Position numbers and translations under genes: made by a program. Positions 36,223 through 45,738 of a stretch of DNA of 64,000 nucleotides are shown here, in pieces (position 1 is the stretch's first letter; the number at the start of each line of letters is the position of its first letter). The notes under the pieces were generated by a model. It did no database searches. It had not been told where the DNA came from and saw nothing but the letters and a program-made list of their open reading frames with translations. The stretch is taken from positions 1 to 64,000 of the forward strand of contig JAKVOZ010000004.1 of NCBI GenBank assembly GCA_022482545.1. The letters are read 5' to 3'. This stretch comes from Bacteroidales bacterium. GTDB lineage: Bacteria; Bacteroidota; Bacteroidia; Bacteroidales; P3.

Positions 36223-37512
36223 TTATTTCTTTTTTATATTTCTAACGACTGTCTTTCCAAAACTTTTATTTGCAAGGTCTTTATTTCTTGGACGATATGT
36301 TCCATCTTCCATTTCTCTCAACGTTACATTGCACAACAAACGAAACATTTTTTGTTCTTGTGATTCACTCTCATAAAAACTTTTCCAAGCATAATCATAA
36401 AGTTCTTGTAATCTATCTTCTGTCATATTCTTTGGCTTAAACACAACTTGACCTGCATTATAATGGTTCCAATCAAAATCAAATATACGACCTTGACGCA
36501 ACAAATCATCATAAGCCTTAGTATGTGGAAATGGAGTTAAGACAGTAAATTCTGCCAAATCCAAATCTATTTCGCCTAAGAAATCAATCAATCTCTTAAT
36601 ATCATCTTCTGTTTGATTATCTAATCCAAGAAGAATAGTTCCTTCAACACCTATTCCATTATCATGGTATCTTTTTACTCTTTCTTTAATATAATCAGAT
36701 GTGTCATAAACTGCTTGATAAACATACCATGCACCTGCTTTTGCTGCCAAAGAAAGTATTTCTGGATCATCTTCTATTGTATGGCTAATCCATTTCTTTT
36801 TCAAAGGAGCAATAGCCTTAAATAATTCTTTTTCCCAATCTTTGTTTTGAGCCAAAGAGTTATCAACAATAAACAAACGATTGTTATCAATAGATGCCAT
36901 ATCTTCAACAACCTTATCAATAGGACGAGGACGAAAATGTCTGCCACCAAGATAAGACACTGCACAAGGATAACAACTAAAACGACAACCTCTACTTGCA
37001 TGAAACAAATCAACCATCTGCACACCTTTATGATTATATAAATCTCTTTTATAAAGGTCTCTTCTGCATGGTCCTACTGTTTCAATAGGTGGTTGCTGTC
37101 CCATATAGTTATATACTTTTTTCAAACAATCATTCTTCCAATCTTGAATAACTTGTTCCATTCTGCCTTCACTCTCTCCAAGAAAAACAGAATCCATATG
37201 ATTAACCATTTCTTCTGCATGAAGCATTGCTGATATACCACCAGAGATAACTTTCTTTCCTCTCTTGTGATATTCTTGTGCAATATCCCACCCTCTTTTC
37301 ACTTGCGTACTCAACATCATTGATATTGCAACTAAATCACATTCATCATCAAAATTAATTTGTTCAACATTCTCATCAACAAACGACACATCAACATAAT
37401 CTGGTAATGTTGCAGCAAAAGCCACTGGTCCGTGAGGTGGAAGATTAAATATTGTTTGTCCTCTCAATTTCTGCCACTTTGGGTAGATTAATTTCAGTTT
37501 AATCGTTTCCAT
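36223..37512 (-). CDS. B12-binding radical SAM enzyme
   Basis: A 429-residue enzyme. The N-terminal 140 residues look like a cobalamin-binding domain (LVAISMMLSTQVKRG, KVISGGISAM) though the DxHxxG cobalamin histidine motif is not evident. The radical SAM domain has the cluster motif C176-x3-C180-x2-C183 in SRGCRFSCYPC. Relatives of the BchE/P-methylase type do radical methylations, cyclizations or ring oxidations. In this cluster it may methylate or otherwise tailor the aryl head or polyene chain. The start overlaps the end of the FAD-enzyme gene by 14 bases. Confidence 0.85.
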   Translation of the reverse strand: METIKLKLIYPKWQKLRGQTIFNLPPHGPVAFAATLPDYVDVSFVDENVEQINFDDECDLVAISMMLSTQVKRGWDIAQEYHKRGKKVISGGISAMLHAEEMVNHMDSVFLGESEGRMEQVIQDWKNDCLKKVYNYMGQQPPIETVGPCRRDLYKRDLYNHKGVQMVDLFHASRGCRFSCYPCAVSYLGGRHFRPRPIDKVVEDMASIDNNRLFIVDNSLAQNKDWEKELFKAIAPLKKKWISHTIEDDPEILSLAAKAGAWYVYQAVYDTSDYIKERVKRYHDNGIGVEGTILLGLDNQTEDDIKRLIDFLGEIDLDLAEFTVLTPFPHTKAYDDLLRQGRIFDFDWNHYNAGQVVFKPKNMTEDRLQELYDYAWKSFYESESQEQKMFRLLCNVTLREMEDGTYRPRNKDLANKSFGKTVVRNIKKK

Positions 37513-39022
37513 ATAATTCTTTATATTTTTTATTTATTTTCTCTACTAATTTATTTTCTCCAACAATTGCTTCAACAGTATTAACTGCTGTTAATGGAAC
37601 ACCACATATTCCATGAAGATTAATATTTTGTCCTGTCAAAAAAAGATTATCTATTTTAGTATATATTGGTACTTGTGATAAAACAATGTTTTGACAATCT
37701 TTTCTAAAACCATACAACGCTCCTTGCTTAACATTATAATAATCTCTTATTGTTAATGGAGAACAAGCATAAACATATTTCACACAATTTCTAAAACCTT
37801 TATGTAATATCTCCATTTTATCAAGAACAAGATTTATATGTTTTTGTTTCCAATCAATATAGTCTTGTCCTCTTTTACCAACAGTTGTATTTTCCCATTG
37901 CTTAACTTGATTAAAACTCATTATGCAATTAATTATCATTGTTTGAGCATAGTTATCTTGTTCTTTTTGTGGTGGAGTAACATACATAAATCCTTTTGGC
38001 CAAGCATCTTTTTCATATTCCCCATGCTTCCATACCATACCATAATCTTCTTGATAATAGCAAGTATGATTAATATATGGAAATGTCTTATCTTTAAAAA
38101 CAATAAAGACTGAAAAGGCAGAATATGAATTAGGTATTTCATTTAATCTATCTCTATATGATTTTGGAAATGCTTTTTTATCGCTAAACAGTTGTAGTAA
38201 TGAGCAAGGGTGTATTGAAGATATATATTTTTTTGCCACAAATTGTTCATCATTTTGTGTTACAACATAATTAATATGTCTATCCGTTACATTTATTTGC
38301 TTAACACCACAATTACTATAAACCTCTCCTCCATTATCTTTTATTGTTTTAGAAAGATTATCTGCCAATTGTTGGCTTGAACCATTAAATCTACTTGCTC
38401 CATTAATATATAACACATTAATAAGAGCATGAACGTATGCCGGAGTATGACCTTTTACTCCTCCATACATTGGATTCATATATCCAAGCACATCTCTAAG
38501 TTTATCATCTTTTATATAATAATCAATTAATTTATCTGCCGGCCAAAGAAATTGCTCACTATGAGAGAATATATTATCACTACCTTTTCTTAAATAGAAA
38601 AAATCTACTTCTTGTGTTAAATCGTATAGTTTATTAACATAATTTATAAGATTATTTTTTTCATTTGGAAAATATGTTGATAGTGTTTTAATAAAATTAT
38701 CTTTTCCCTTAGCAATCTTATATGTTTTATTATCCGAAAGATAAGTTATTGTATCAAAACATTCTTCATCTTCATCTCTAATAGATAGTTTATCCATTAT
38801 ATCAAGATAAGTACATATCTTATTTAGTGTTCCTCCTTTTTGAAATCCTCCTAAAACATGCATTCCTGTATCAAAAACAAAACCATTTCTTTTGAATGTT
38901 TGCAATCCGCCTCCAATGGTAGTATTTTTTTCCAACACGCAAACTTTATATCCTTGTTTTGAAAGCAATGCACCACTAAACAAACCTCCTAATCCACCTC
39001 CTATTATAACTATATCATTCAT
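37499..39022 (-). CDS. CrtI-like FAD-dependent oxidoreductase (first of two)
   Basis: A 507-residue flavoprotein of the phytoene desaturase/NAD(P)-binding amine-oxidase type. FAD binds at IVIIGGGLGGLFSG and the following ELEKNTTIGGG-like segment; the C-terminal FAD loop is LFLTGQNINLHGICGVP. It is the second of a tandem pair (see 39022). Enzymes like this occur in Bacteroidota aryl-polyene and flexirubin clusters and may desaturate or isomerise the chain. The ATG shares one base with the previous stop codon (TAATG). Confidence 0.88.
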   Translation of the reverse strand: MNDIVIIGGGLGGLFSGALLSKQGYKVCVLEKNTTIGGGLQTFKRNGFVFDTGMHVLGGFQKGGTLNKICTYLDIMDKLSIRDEDEECFDTITYLSDNKTYKIAKGKDNFIKTLSTYFPNEKNNLINYVNKLYDLTQEVDFFYLRKGSDNIFSHSEQFLWPADKLIDYYIKDDKLRDVLGYMNPMYGGVKGHTPAYVHALINVLYINGASRFNGSSQQLADNLSKTIKDNGGEVYSNCGVKQINVTDRHINYVVTQNDEQFVAKKYISSIHPCSLLQLFSDKKAFPKSYRDRLNEIPNSYSAFSVFIVFKDKTFPYINHTCYYQEDYGMVWKHGEYEKDAWPKGFMYVTPPQKEQDNYAQTMIINCIMSFNQVKQWENTTVGKRGQDYIDWKQKHINLVLDKMEILHKGFRNCVKYVYACSPLTIRDYYNVKQGALYGFRKDCQNIVLSQVPIYTKIDNLFLTGQNINLHGICGVPLTAVNTVEAIVGENKLVEKINKKYKELYGND

Positions 39023-40518
39023 TATTTGTTTGCCTGTTTTATTTGATTATAAATATTTTCTTCACCTAATAGTGCAGAACAAGTAACTATTGTACCAACA
39101 AGCACACCAAGCATTCCATGAGAATTTATGTTTTGTCCTGTCAATAAAAGATTAGGTACTTTTGTCCTATGATGTACTCTACACGAAGAACCAAGAGAAA
39201 CATCTTTAACTACGCCATACATTGAACCATCTTTTGTATTAGTATAATCTCTATAAGTTAATGGTGTTGAAGTATAAAAACTCTCTATATTATCTTTCAA
39301 CACAGGAAAATCTTTTTCTACTTCACTCAAAAGTTTTTTTGCTTTGCTATTTTTAAACTCTAAATAATCCTCACCACGATTATTAACAAAAGTATTTATC
39401 CATGGTTCCATTTCTTGCATTTTCATATAAGAAAGAACAACTCCACTTTCTGCAAATGTTGGATTATTTTTATGACAAAAGTGCATATAAAGATATCCCT
39501 TAGGCCAAGTATTTTCATCATACATATCGCAATTCCATGGACTATTATTTTTAAATCCATAAAAGTTAGAATTCATATAAGGTACCTTATCTTTCTTAAA
39601 CTTCAAATATACACTAAAACCGCCTATTGTGTTTGGTATATTGTTTATCCTTTGACGAAAAGCAGGACGAATCATCTTTGTATCCAACATCTTCATAACA
39701 CACGTTGGGTGAATATCTGCAATAACAATATCTGCTTGATAAAACATTTCATCTTCTGTTTCTACTCCTATTGCTTTACTTTCATCACAGACAATATGTT
39801 TTACTTTTTTGTTCGTTACTATTATTCCTCCTTGATTATTAATAGATTTTGCAAGAGAAAGAGCAATACTATCACTTCCACCAACAACTCTAAATGCACT
39901 TTGATTATAAAAATCCATAATAAAAGCATGAGTAGAAAAAGGCGTCTTATCTTTCACTCCTGCATAAAGAGGCAAATTGCCAACAAGAACATCTCTAAGC
40001 AATGAATCTTGTATGATATTATCAATAACTTCATTAATCGTTTGTGTTTGATACTTAGTGTTTATTATATTATCATATTCATCATAATTAAGACTATGAA
40101 GTGATGATGCTTTGGCTATCTTTTCTATTAAATCAAAATATATTCTTAGATTATCTTTTTCTTTTGGAAAATATGATGCCATTGTTTCAATAAAGTTTTC
40201 TTTTCCATTTGCAAAACAAAATCTATCTCCATTTAGAGAAACAACATCATACGCTTTTGTATTTAATCTATTTAAATTAATATCTTTATCTATATCCAAA
40301 TAATGAGTTAAATAAGATAGTGTTTGCCCTTTATCTAAACTTCCAATAAAGTGCATACCTGTTTCAAATTTAACTCCATCACGAGAGAAACATTGCAAAC
40401 AACCTCCTATTTGATTATCTTGTTCCAATATCGTTACATCATATCCATTTTTCAATAAAATATAACCGCAAGACAAACCGCCAAGACCACTACCTATTAT
40501 GACACATTTCTTTTTCAT
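39022..40518 (-). CDS. CrtI-like FAD-dependent oxidoreductase (second of two)
   Basis: About 498 residues from the ATG at 40518; a GTG one codon upstream is also in frame. The FAD loop CVIIGSGLGGLSCGYIL begins the protein, followed by EQDNQIGGCLQCF and ending with LLLTGQNINSHGMLGV. It is a clear paralogue of the downstream FAD enzyme, with shared blocks around the N- and C-terminal FAD contacts. Tandem duplication with divergence suggests different substrates or a heterodimer. Stop of the MMPL gene and this start overlap as TGATG. Confidence 0.88.
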   Translation of the reverse strand: MKKKCVIIGSGLGGLSCGYILLKNGYDVTILEQDNQIGGCLQCFSRDGVKFETGMHFIGSLDKGQTLSYLTHYLDIDKDINLNRLNTKAYDVVSLNGDRFCFANGKENFIETMASYFPKEKDNLRIYFDLIEKIAKASSLHSLNYDEYDNIINTKYQTQTINEVIDNIIQDSLLRDVLVGNLPLYAGVKDKTPFSTHAFIMDFYNQSAFRVVGGSDSIALSLAKSINNQGGIIVTNKKVKHIVCDESKAIGVETEDEMFYQADIVIADIHPTCVMKMLDTKMIRPAFRQRINNIPNTIGGFSVYLKFKKDKVPYMNSNFYGFKNNSPWNCDMYDENTWPKGYLYMHFCHKNNPTFAESGVVLSYMKMQEMEPWINTFVNNRGEDYLEFKNSKAKKLLSEVEKDFPVLKDNIESFYTSTPLTYRDYTNTKDGSMYGVVKDVSLGSSCRVHHRTKVPNLLLTGQNINSHGMLGVLVGTIVTCSALLGEENIYNQIKQANK

Positions 40519-43500
40519 CACAATTCTATCAATATTGGATTATATTTAATATATTTATTTAACAACTCTTTACTTGAAATAACATAACACATATCACAAG
40601 AATCTGAAAAAATATTTATGTCCAAATCTTGTTTTAAATAACAAAAATGCAAATTCTTTGGAATATCCGAACAATTACTTGCTAAAAGATAATCTTGTTC
40701 ATTATCAGCAAAAGCATATACATTAGTATTCTTATTAACTAATGCAAAAAGCCATGCAAATTCTCCTTGTCCACTATTAATTATCCAAACATTAATCGCT
40801 TCATTATATTCCTTATCTATATATTGCTTTAATATTTCTTTTTGTTTTAATATTTTTTTGCAATTATTTTCTATCTCCCTACCTTTATACATATATTTAT
40901 GTTTAACATAATCAATAAAATATTCTGTCTTTTCTTCTTGTTGTGATATTTCATTGTAATGTTTTACATAATAGTTATGTATAAACTTTGTCATATCTTT
41001 AAAATCATTTACTTCTTTAATATTATTATATGATATTCGTTTTTCCACTTCAATATATATATTGCCTTGTCTTAACATAAAATCATTTTTAGGCAAAACG
41101 TGTCCTACTCCATGAATAAATATAGGAAGAATATCAATATTAAGTTGTTCAGCAAGATAAAATGCTCCTCTATGAAAACGAAGTATAGAACAATCTTCTG
41201 AACGTGTTCCTTCAGGAAAAACAACCACACTATAACCTCTATTTATCAATGATTTTAAATTTAATAAATTATTTTCTATTCCATCACTTATTGGATTAAA
41301 CTCTGCATACCTTATGATTAATCCATAAAAAGGATTTTTCCAAACCCAATTATTAGTAAGTATAACAAGTTTTGGAGTAAGCATCATTAAACACATTAAA
41401 TCTAAATGTGATTGATGATTGCAAATGATAACTGCTGGCTTAATAAAATCTTCATTAGTCTTATTATTAAACTTAAACTTTGTTGCTGGCACTCTCTTTA
41501 TAACAAAACTAGATGCCCAACACAAAACCTTATGATATAATAATTTTTTCTTTTCTGTTTTTTTTGTAAAATTAAAATAAAGTATAGCAAACAAGGTAAC
41601 AAAGACTGCTCCAAACAAAAAGACAATAAAAGCAAACAATGAATACACAAGTCTTTTGAATGTTATTGGTACTTGGCGTATTTTTCCTTTTTTTGTTGTT
41701 ATCCATCTAAAAACCAATGGTGGTAAATAAAAAGCCATAAAAACAACAGTAAACATTCCTATAATAGTAACTTCTGCCAAAGAACGCATTGCTGGATGTT
41801 TTGCAAAAATAAGCGTTCCTATTCCAACAAACATCAACAAAGCAGATAAGGCAACACTGTTTTTATATGAAGATAGCATCTTTTTCTTATAGGCATATTC
41901 ATACATTAAACCATCTGTAATAAATATTGTGTAATCATCTCCTTGTCCAAAGATAAACGTTGCTAAAATGATATTAACTATATTAAATTGTATGCTTGTT
42001 AATTGCATTATACCTAATATCCAAAGCCAACTTACTGCTAATGGAAGAAAAGAAATAAGACTCAATTCTATTCGTCCAAAAGATAACCACAAGAAAAAGA
42101 AAACAATAAAACTACATGTATAACCAATATAATTAAAATTGTCTGAAAGAATAGATACAAGTTGATTACCAATATCACTACTATCAAAAATATAACTATT
42201 ATTTTTCTGATTATTTCTTAAATCTTGTTTAACTTTATCTTTATCTTGTTTTGGTACTTGAACAAAATTACTAACATAAATATTTTTATTATCCTTTATT
42301 ATATAGTTCTTTCCAACACTTTGTATTATTGGAGAAAAAAAGTCTATGTTTTGAACAACATATTGACTCTTTATCATTGTAGTAAATTGAGCAAAAGCAT
42401 TGTCAGCAAAACCTTGTCGTTTGCTTTCTTCTTGAATATCTTTAAGTATTTGTTCTCTATGTCTCTGCCAAAAAACATTCCATTTATTTATACATTGTTG
42501 TTGCTTATTTTTTGATGGAAGAAAATTTCCAACACCACTAATTTCACAATCTTTATCTTTCTTTAATTTTTCTAATTGTTTTTGAAGTTTTTCATTAGAT
42601 TCAAGTGCTGTTTGAATATCGTTACCATGAGAGACAGCAAACACTGAAACCTTATTTTTTGTTTGCAAACTATTGGCAAGCATATTCATATCTTTCTTTT
42701 GTTGTGATGTCATATAATTAATATGACTTATATCATCATCAAAAGATGTCTTAAAACTAAAATAACCTAAAAGAATAGTTATGATTATCATTGGATACAA
42801 AAGCCAACGTTTCTTTTCAAACGAGAATGATGCTAAACGACCAAAAGTAAGTTTATCTTCATTGCTTGTATGTTTTCTTGCTTTTGCAAATAATGGAAGA
42901 AAGACAACAACAAAAAGAATTGTACCAATAAGAACTAATGAACCAAAAACACCCAAATCTCTCATTGCAGAAGAATCTAACCAAATTAAACTAAGAAAAG
43001 CACTAACCGTTGTTATATTACCTATTATTAATGGTGTTATCATTTCTTTTAATGCTTGTCTTTTATTGTTTTCATGTTTCAAATGGTCAAGAAAATGTAA
43101 CGGATAATTCACCGCAATACCAATAATAACCGACCCTATTCCCAAAACAATTATAGAAATACTGTCATTATACAATGCCATAGCCCCTAAGGCAAACAAC
43201 ATCCCAAAAATTATTGAAAATCCTATCCATAACAAATCACTCACTCTACGAAAAGCAACTAACAAAAGTATAAGAATGAAGATAACAGATAATGATACTG
43301 CTAAAAAACTATCTTTCTTTATTTGCGAAGAATTTGAAACAGCAATTAGTGGTGCTCCAATTGAAGAAATATTTACATAAGTGTTCGTTTTAGTAGTTTT
43401 TTTTATCGTTTTATTTATCATATCCACCAAGGTCTTATTTTTATTGGACTCACTAACTCCAAAAGGTGAAGTAAAATAAATAATACCTTGATTTCCTGCT

Positions 43501-44120
43501 GAATTAAAAAGATAACCATCTACAACAGAATATTGATTACCTACTTGAAATGATTGTAATCTTGTAAGAACTGGCGTAAAAAGATGTAATGGGTCGCTAC
43601 TTATGTTGGTTGTCATCATACCTGCTGTTGGCAACATCAACATCTGCTTATCATTGTTTAATTGAGTGGCAACATAATTTGGCGTTTCAAGTAATGAATC
43701 CATTCTTTTATAATCATCGTCTGTTAAAAAATATGGATAGTTCTCTTGAATAAATCCCATCATATCTAAAACAAGCGATTCATCTACTTGAACATTCATA
43801 TCTTTAACAAGATTATTGGTATCTATTTGTTTCCAATTCTCACCAAAAGCATTCATTGCCTGAATAATATCATCACTATTCTTTTCTTTTTTGTTTGATG
43901 AAAAAATAACAATAACCTTATTTTGATTACCAATATGTTGATAAAGATAAGAATATTTATTGTTTAACTCATTTTTTGGCAAGAAGGCTGCAATATCTTC
44001 TTGATAATGTATTCTTAATGAAAGCACGACACATAAAATCATAAAAACTACCAACAATATTATTGCTAATAGTTTTCGTTTTCCGAGCCAATCGTATATA
44101 GATAAAAAGAACTTAACCAT
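40518..44120 (-). CDS. RND/MMPL exporter fused to PlsC acyltransferase and a methyltransferase-like tail
   Basis: A 1200-residue protein of three parts. Residues 1-about 860 form an RND/MMPL transporter: a first membrane helix (15-33), a periplasmic loop, two groups of about five or six helices, and FGQGDDYTIFITDGL in the second. Residues about 880-1070 are a PlsC acyltransferase with NHQSHLD (901-907) and FPEGTRS (968-974). Residues about 1100-1200 look like a shortened Rossmann methyltransferase (NSGQGEFAWLFAL), lacking a complete SAM site. The likely job is exporting the polyene acyl group and transferring it to an acceptor. The triple fusion is typical of this cluster type but the tail's role is unknown. 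Confidence 0.9.
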   Translation of the reverse strand: MVKFFLSIYDWLGKRKLLAIILLVVFMILCVVLSLRIHYQEDIAAFLPKNELNNKYSYLYQHIGNQNKVIVIFSSNKKEKNSDDIIQAMNAFGENWKQIDTNNLVKDMNVQVDESLVLDMMGFIQENYPYFLTDDDYKRMDSLLETPNYVATQLNNDKQMLMLPTAGMMTTNISSDPLHLFTPVLTRLQSFQVGNQYSVVDGYLFNSAGNQGIIYFTSPFGVSESNKNKTLVDMINKTIKKTTKTNTYVNISSIGAPLIAVSNSSQIKKDSFLAVSLSVIFILILLLVAFRRVSDLLWIGFSIIFGMLFALGAMALYNDSISIIVLGIGSVIIGIAVNYPLHFLDHLKHENNKRQALKEMITPLIIGNITTVSAFLSLIWLDSSAMRDLGVFGSLVLIGTILFVVVFLPLFAKARKHTSNEDKLTFGRLASFSFEKKRWLLYPMIIITILLGYFSFKTSFDDDISHINYMTSQQKKDMNMLANSLQTKNKVSVFAVSHGNDIQTALESNEKLQKQLEKLKKDKDCEISGVGNFLPSKNKQQQCINKWNVFWQRHREQILKDIQEESKRQGFADNAFAQFTTMIKSQYVVQNIDFFSPIIQSVGKNYIIKDNKNIYVSNFVQVPKQDKDKVKQDLRNNQKNNSYIFDSSDIGNQLVSILSDNFNYIGYTCSFIVFFFLWLSFGRIELSLISFLPLAVSWLWILGIMQLTSIQFNIVNIILATFIFGQGDDYTIFITDGLMYEYAYKKKMLSSYKNSVALSALLMFVGIGTLIFAKHPAMRSLAEVTIIGMFTVVFMAFYLPPLVFRWITTKKGKIRQVPITFKRLVYSLFAFIVFLFGAVFVTLFAILYFNFTKKTEKKKLLYHKVLCWASSFVIKRVPATKFKFNNKTNEDFIKPAVIICNHQSHLDLMCLMMLTPKLVILTNNWVWKNPFYGLIIRYAEFNPISDGIENNLLNLKSLINRGYSVVVFPEGTRSEDCSILRFHRGAFYLAEQLNIDILPIFIHGVGHVLPKNDFMLRQGNIYIEVEKRISYNNIKEVNDFKDMTKFIHNYYVKHYNEISQQEEKTEYFIDYVKHKYMYKGREIENNCKKILKQKEILKQYIDKEYNEAINVWIINSGQGEFAWLFALVNKNTNVYAFADNEQDYLLASNCSDIPKNLHFCYLKQDLDINIFSDSCDMCYVISSKELLNKYIKYNPILIEL

Positions 44121-44902
44121 TATTTACCTGTCTTTTTAATATTTGTTATTAATTTTGATGGAAAACCATAAAATATTGCCATAACGCACAAGCATGTATT
44201 TAAAACACTTATTCTAAAAAAATCATAGAACGGACGAAAATGAGATACTCTTTCTTCTTTTGATGGATAAAAAACATTAACATCAACAGAACGAATCTTT
44301 GTTCCTCTCCACAAAGAAAACACTAAAAGTTCTAATTCTGCTTCATATCTTGAACTAAGACATGATAATCCTTTTGTATAATCAAGTGGATATAAACGAT
44401 ATCCTGTTTGTGTATCATTTAGTTTGCACCCTGTTTGAATGAAAAACCAAAAATTAGAAAACTTATTAGCAAAAGTATTTTTCTTTGGCATATTTTCTTG
44501 ATTGAAATTCCTGTTTCCAACAATTATTGCATTAGGATATTTTTCATTTTCTTTAACAAAATATGGTATATCTTCCGGATAATGTTGTCCATCTGAATCT
44601 ATTGTTATCGCATACTTAAATCCAAGTTTGCGTGCTGTTGTAAGTCCAGTCTTTAATGCTTTTCCTTTTCCTTTATTTGTTTGATGCCTAACAATATTTA
44701 TACCTTCTGTTTTATATTTTGAAAGCAATTGCTTAGTTTTATCTCTACTGCCATCATCAACAATAATTATATCTTCACAATAATCAAATATTTTATCAAC
44801 AACTTCAATAATTGTTTTTTCATTATTGTACGTTGGCACAACAACACAAATATTTCTTTCTTTAAGAACTTGTTTTATTTTATTTATTTCACAATCTTTC
44901 AT
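44120..44902 (-). CDS. family 2 glycosyltransferase
   Basis: About 260 residues from the ATG at 44902 (MKDCEINKIKQVL). It has the GT-A fold with VVPTYNNEKTI, the metal-binding DSDGQHYPE and GNRNFNQENM, followed by a C-terminal helix region near YGFPSKL. It resembles dolichyl-phosphate-mannose synthase-like GT2 enzymes, which put a sugar on a lipid carrier. In this cluster it may glycosylate the polyene acceptor. It overlaps the dehydratase gene by 14 bases upstream and shares one base with the MMPL start downstream. A longer frame opens at a TTG (44947), which I do not favour. Confidence 0.85.
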   Translation of the reverse strand: MKDCEINKIKQVLKERNICVVVPTYNNEKTIIEVVDKIFDYCEDIIIVDDGSRDKTKQLLSKYKTEGINIVRHQTNKGKGKALKTGLTTARKLGFKYAITIDSDGQHYPEDIPYFVKENEKYPNAIIVGNRNFNQENMPKKNTFANKFSNFWFFIQTGCKLNDTQTGYRLYPLDYTKGLSCLSSRYEAELELLVFSLWRGTKIRSVDVNVFYPSKEERVSHFRPFYDFFRISVLNTCLCVMAIFYGFPSKLITNIKKTGK

Positions 44903-45266
44903 AATTGTATGTTGTAGATATCTTTGCAAAACATTGTTTATCGTCAATTATTGATGTCTTAATACTAAGAGATGTTTCTCCTACATCTATTTTATTAAAA
45001 CAAATCTTAACTTCTTTATCTTTTTCTGGTAAAAGAACATTAATAAACTTAATATTATTAACCTGTGAAAGATAAATACTCCTATTCATTCTTAATGATA
45101 ATATTTCTTCTATCATTTGTAGCATACAAACACCAGGCGTTATTGGATTATTGGGAAAATGTGCTTTGTATATAAAATGATTTTCATTCAAACCTATCGT
45201 ATAAATAGGACAACTATCAATCTCTTGTATATCTTTTATCTCAAAAAAGTCATCAATCAATTTCAT
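44889..45266 (-). CDS. FabZ/ApeI-like 3-hydroxyacyl-ACP dehydratase
   Basis: A 125-residue hot-dog-fold protein. The conserved block AHFPNNPITPGVCMLQ gives the catalytic histidine H36; the residue 14 further on, normally Glu in FabZ, is Q50. ApeI-type dehydratases vary at this site. The enzyme should remove water from the 3-hydroxyacyl-ACP formed after ketoreduction, giving each conjugated double bond of the polyene. It overlaps the genes on both sides by 14 bases, so it is part of the core operon. Confidence 0.85.
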   Translation of the reverse strand: MKLIDDFFEIKDIQEIDSCPIYTIGLNENHFIYKAHFPNNPITPGVCMLQMIEEILSLRMNRSIYLSQVNNIKFINVLLPEKDKEVKICFNKIDVGETSLSIKTSIIDDKQCFAKISTTYNYERL

Positions 45267-45738
45267 CTTTTTCTTGTTCTATTTGTTCAATAAATGGTGT
45301 TAAAGTATAAATTATATCATATTTCTTATTCTTAACAACAATTGTTCCATCATCTTGTCTTGTCATCTCTCTTGTTTTGTCTTCTTTTCTATTTGAAGAA
45401 AACATAAACTCCAAATCATCTCTCAATACTTTTTTTATATACCATTTATCAATAAAAGATATAACATCTATTAATTTAAGTGATTGTTTGTCTTTTTGAT
45501 AAATAAAGTCAAAAGCATTTATTCCAAACTCATTAATCACCGTACCAAGAATAGTATTGTTTGTATCTTTCAAAACAAGAACACCTGTTATCTCAGCCTT
45601 ATTTGTTTGAATAGATATATTATATTGCGATAGATTACTTTTGTTGAAAAAATCTATCGTATCATTGTTTGTCTTTATTTGAGAAAACAAAACTAATGGT
45701 GTAATAATCAAACTAATCCAAAGAAAAAACGTTTTCAT
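45253..45738 (-). CDS. exported protein of unknown function in polyene cluster
   Basis: A 161-residue protein with a signal peptide (MKTFFLWISLIITPLVLFSQ) and a mature part of alternating strands (EITGVLVLKDTNNTILG). No lipobox cysteine is present. It sits between LolA and the dehydratase and overlaps both by 14-26 bases. Proteobacterial aryl polyene clusters have an exported DUF3261 lipoprotein in the matching place, so an analogous envelope function is plausible, but I see no clear sequence match to it. Confidence 0.75.
   Translation of the reverse strand: MKTFFLWISLIITPLVLFSQIKTNNDTIDFFNKSNLSQYNISIQTNKAEITGVLVLKDTNNTILGTVINEFGINAFDFIYQKDKQSLKLIDVISFIDKWYIKKVLRDDLEFMFSSNRKEDKTREMTRQDDGTIVVKNKKYDIIYTLTPFIEQIEQEKDEID

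Noticed and set aside
39415-40005. A 196-residue open frame on the plus strand opposite the second FAD enzyme.
   Set aside because: It is antisense to a well-supported gene, with low-complexity His/Ile/Asn-rich composition and no family resemblance; other long antisense frames (e.g. 31050-31514, 10157-10537) are the same kind of shadow.
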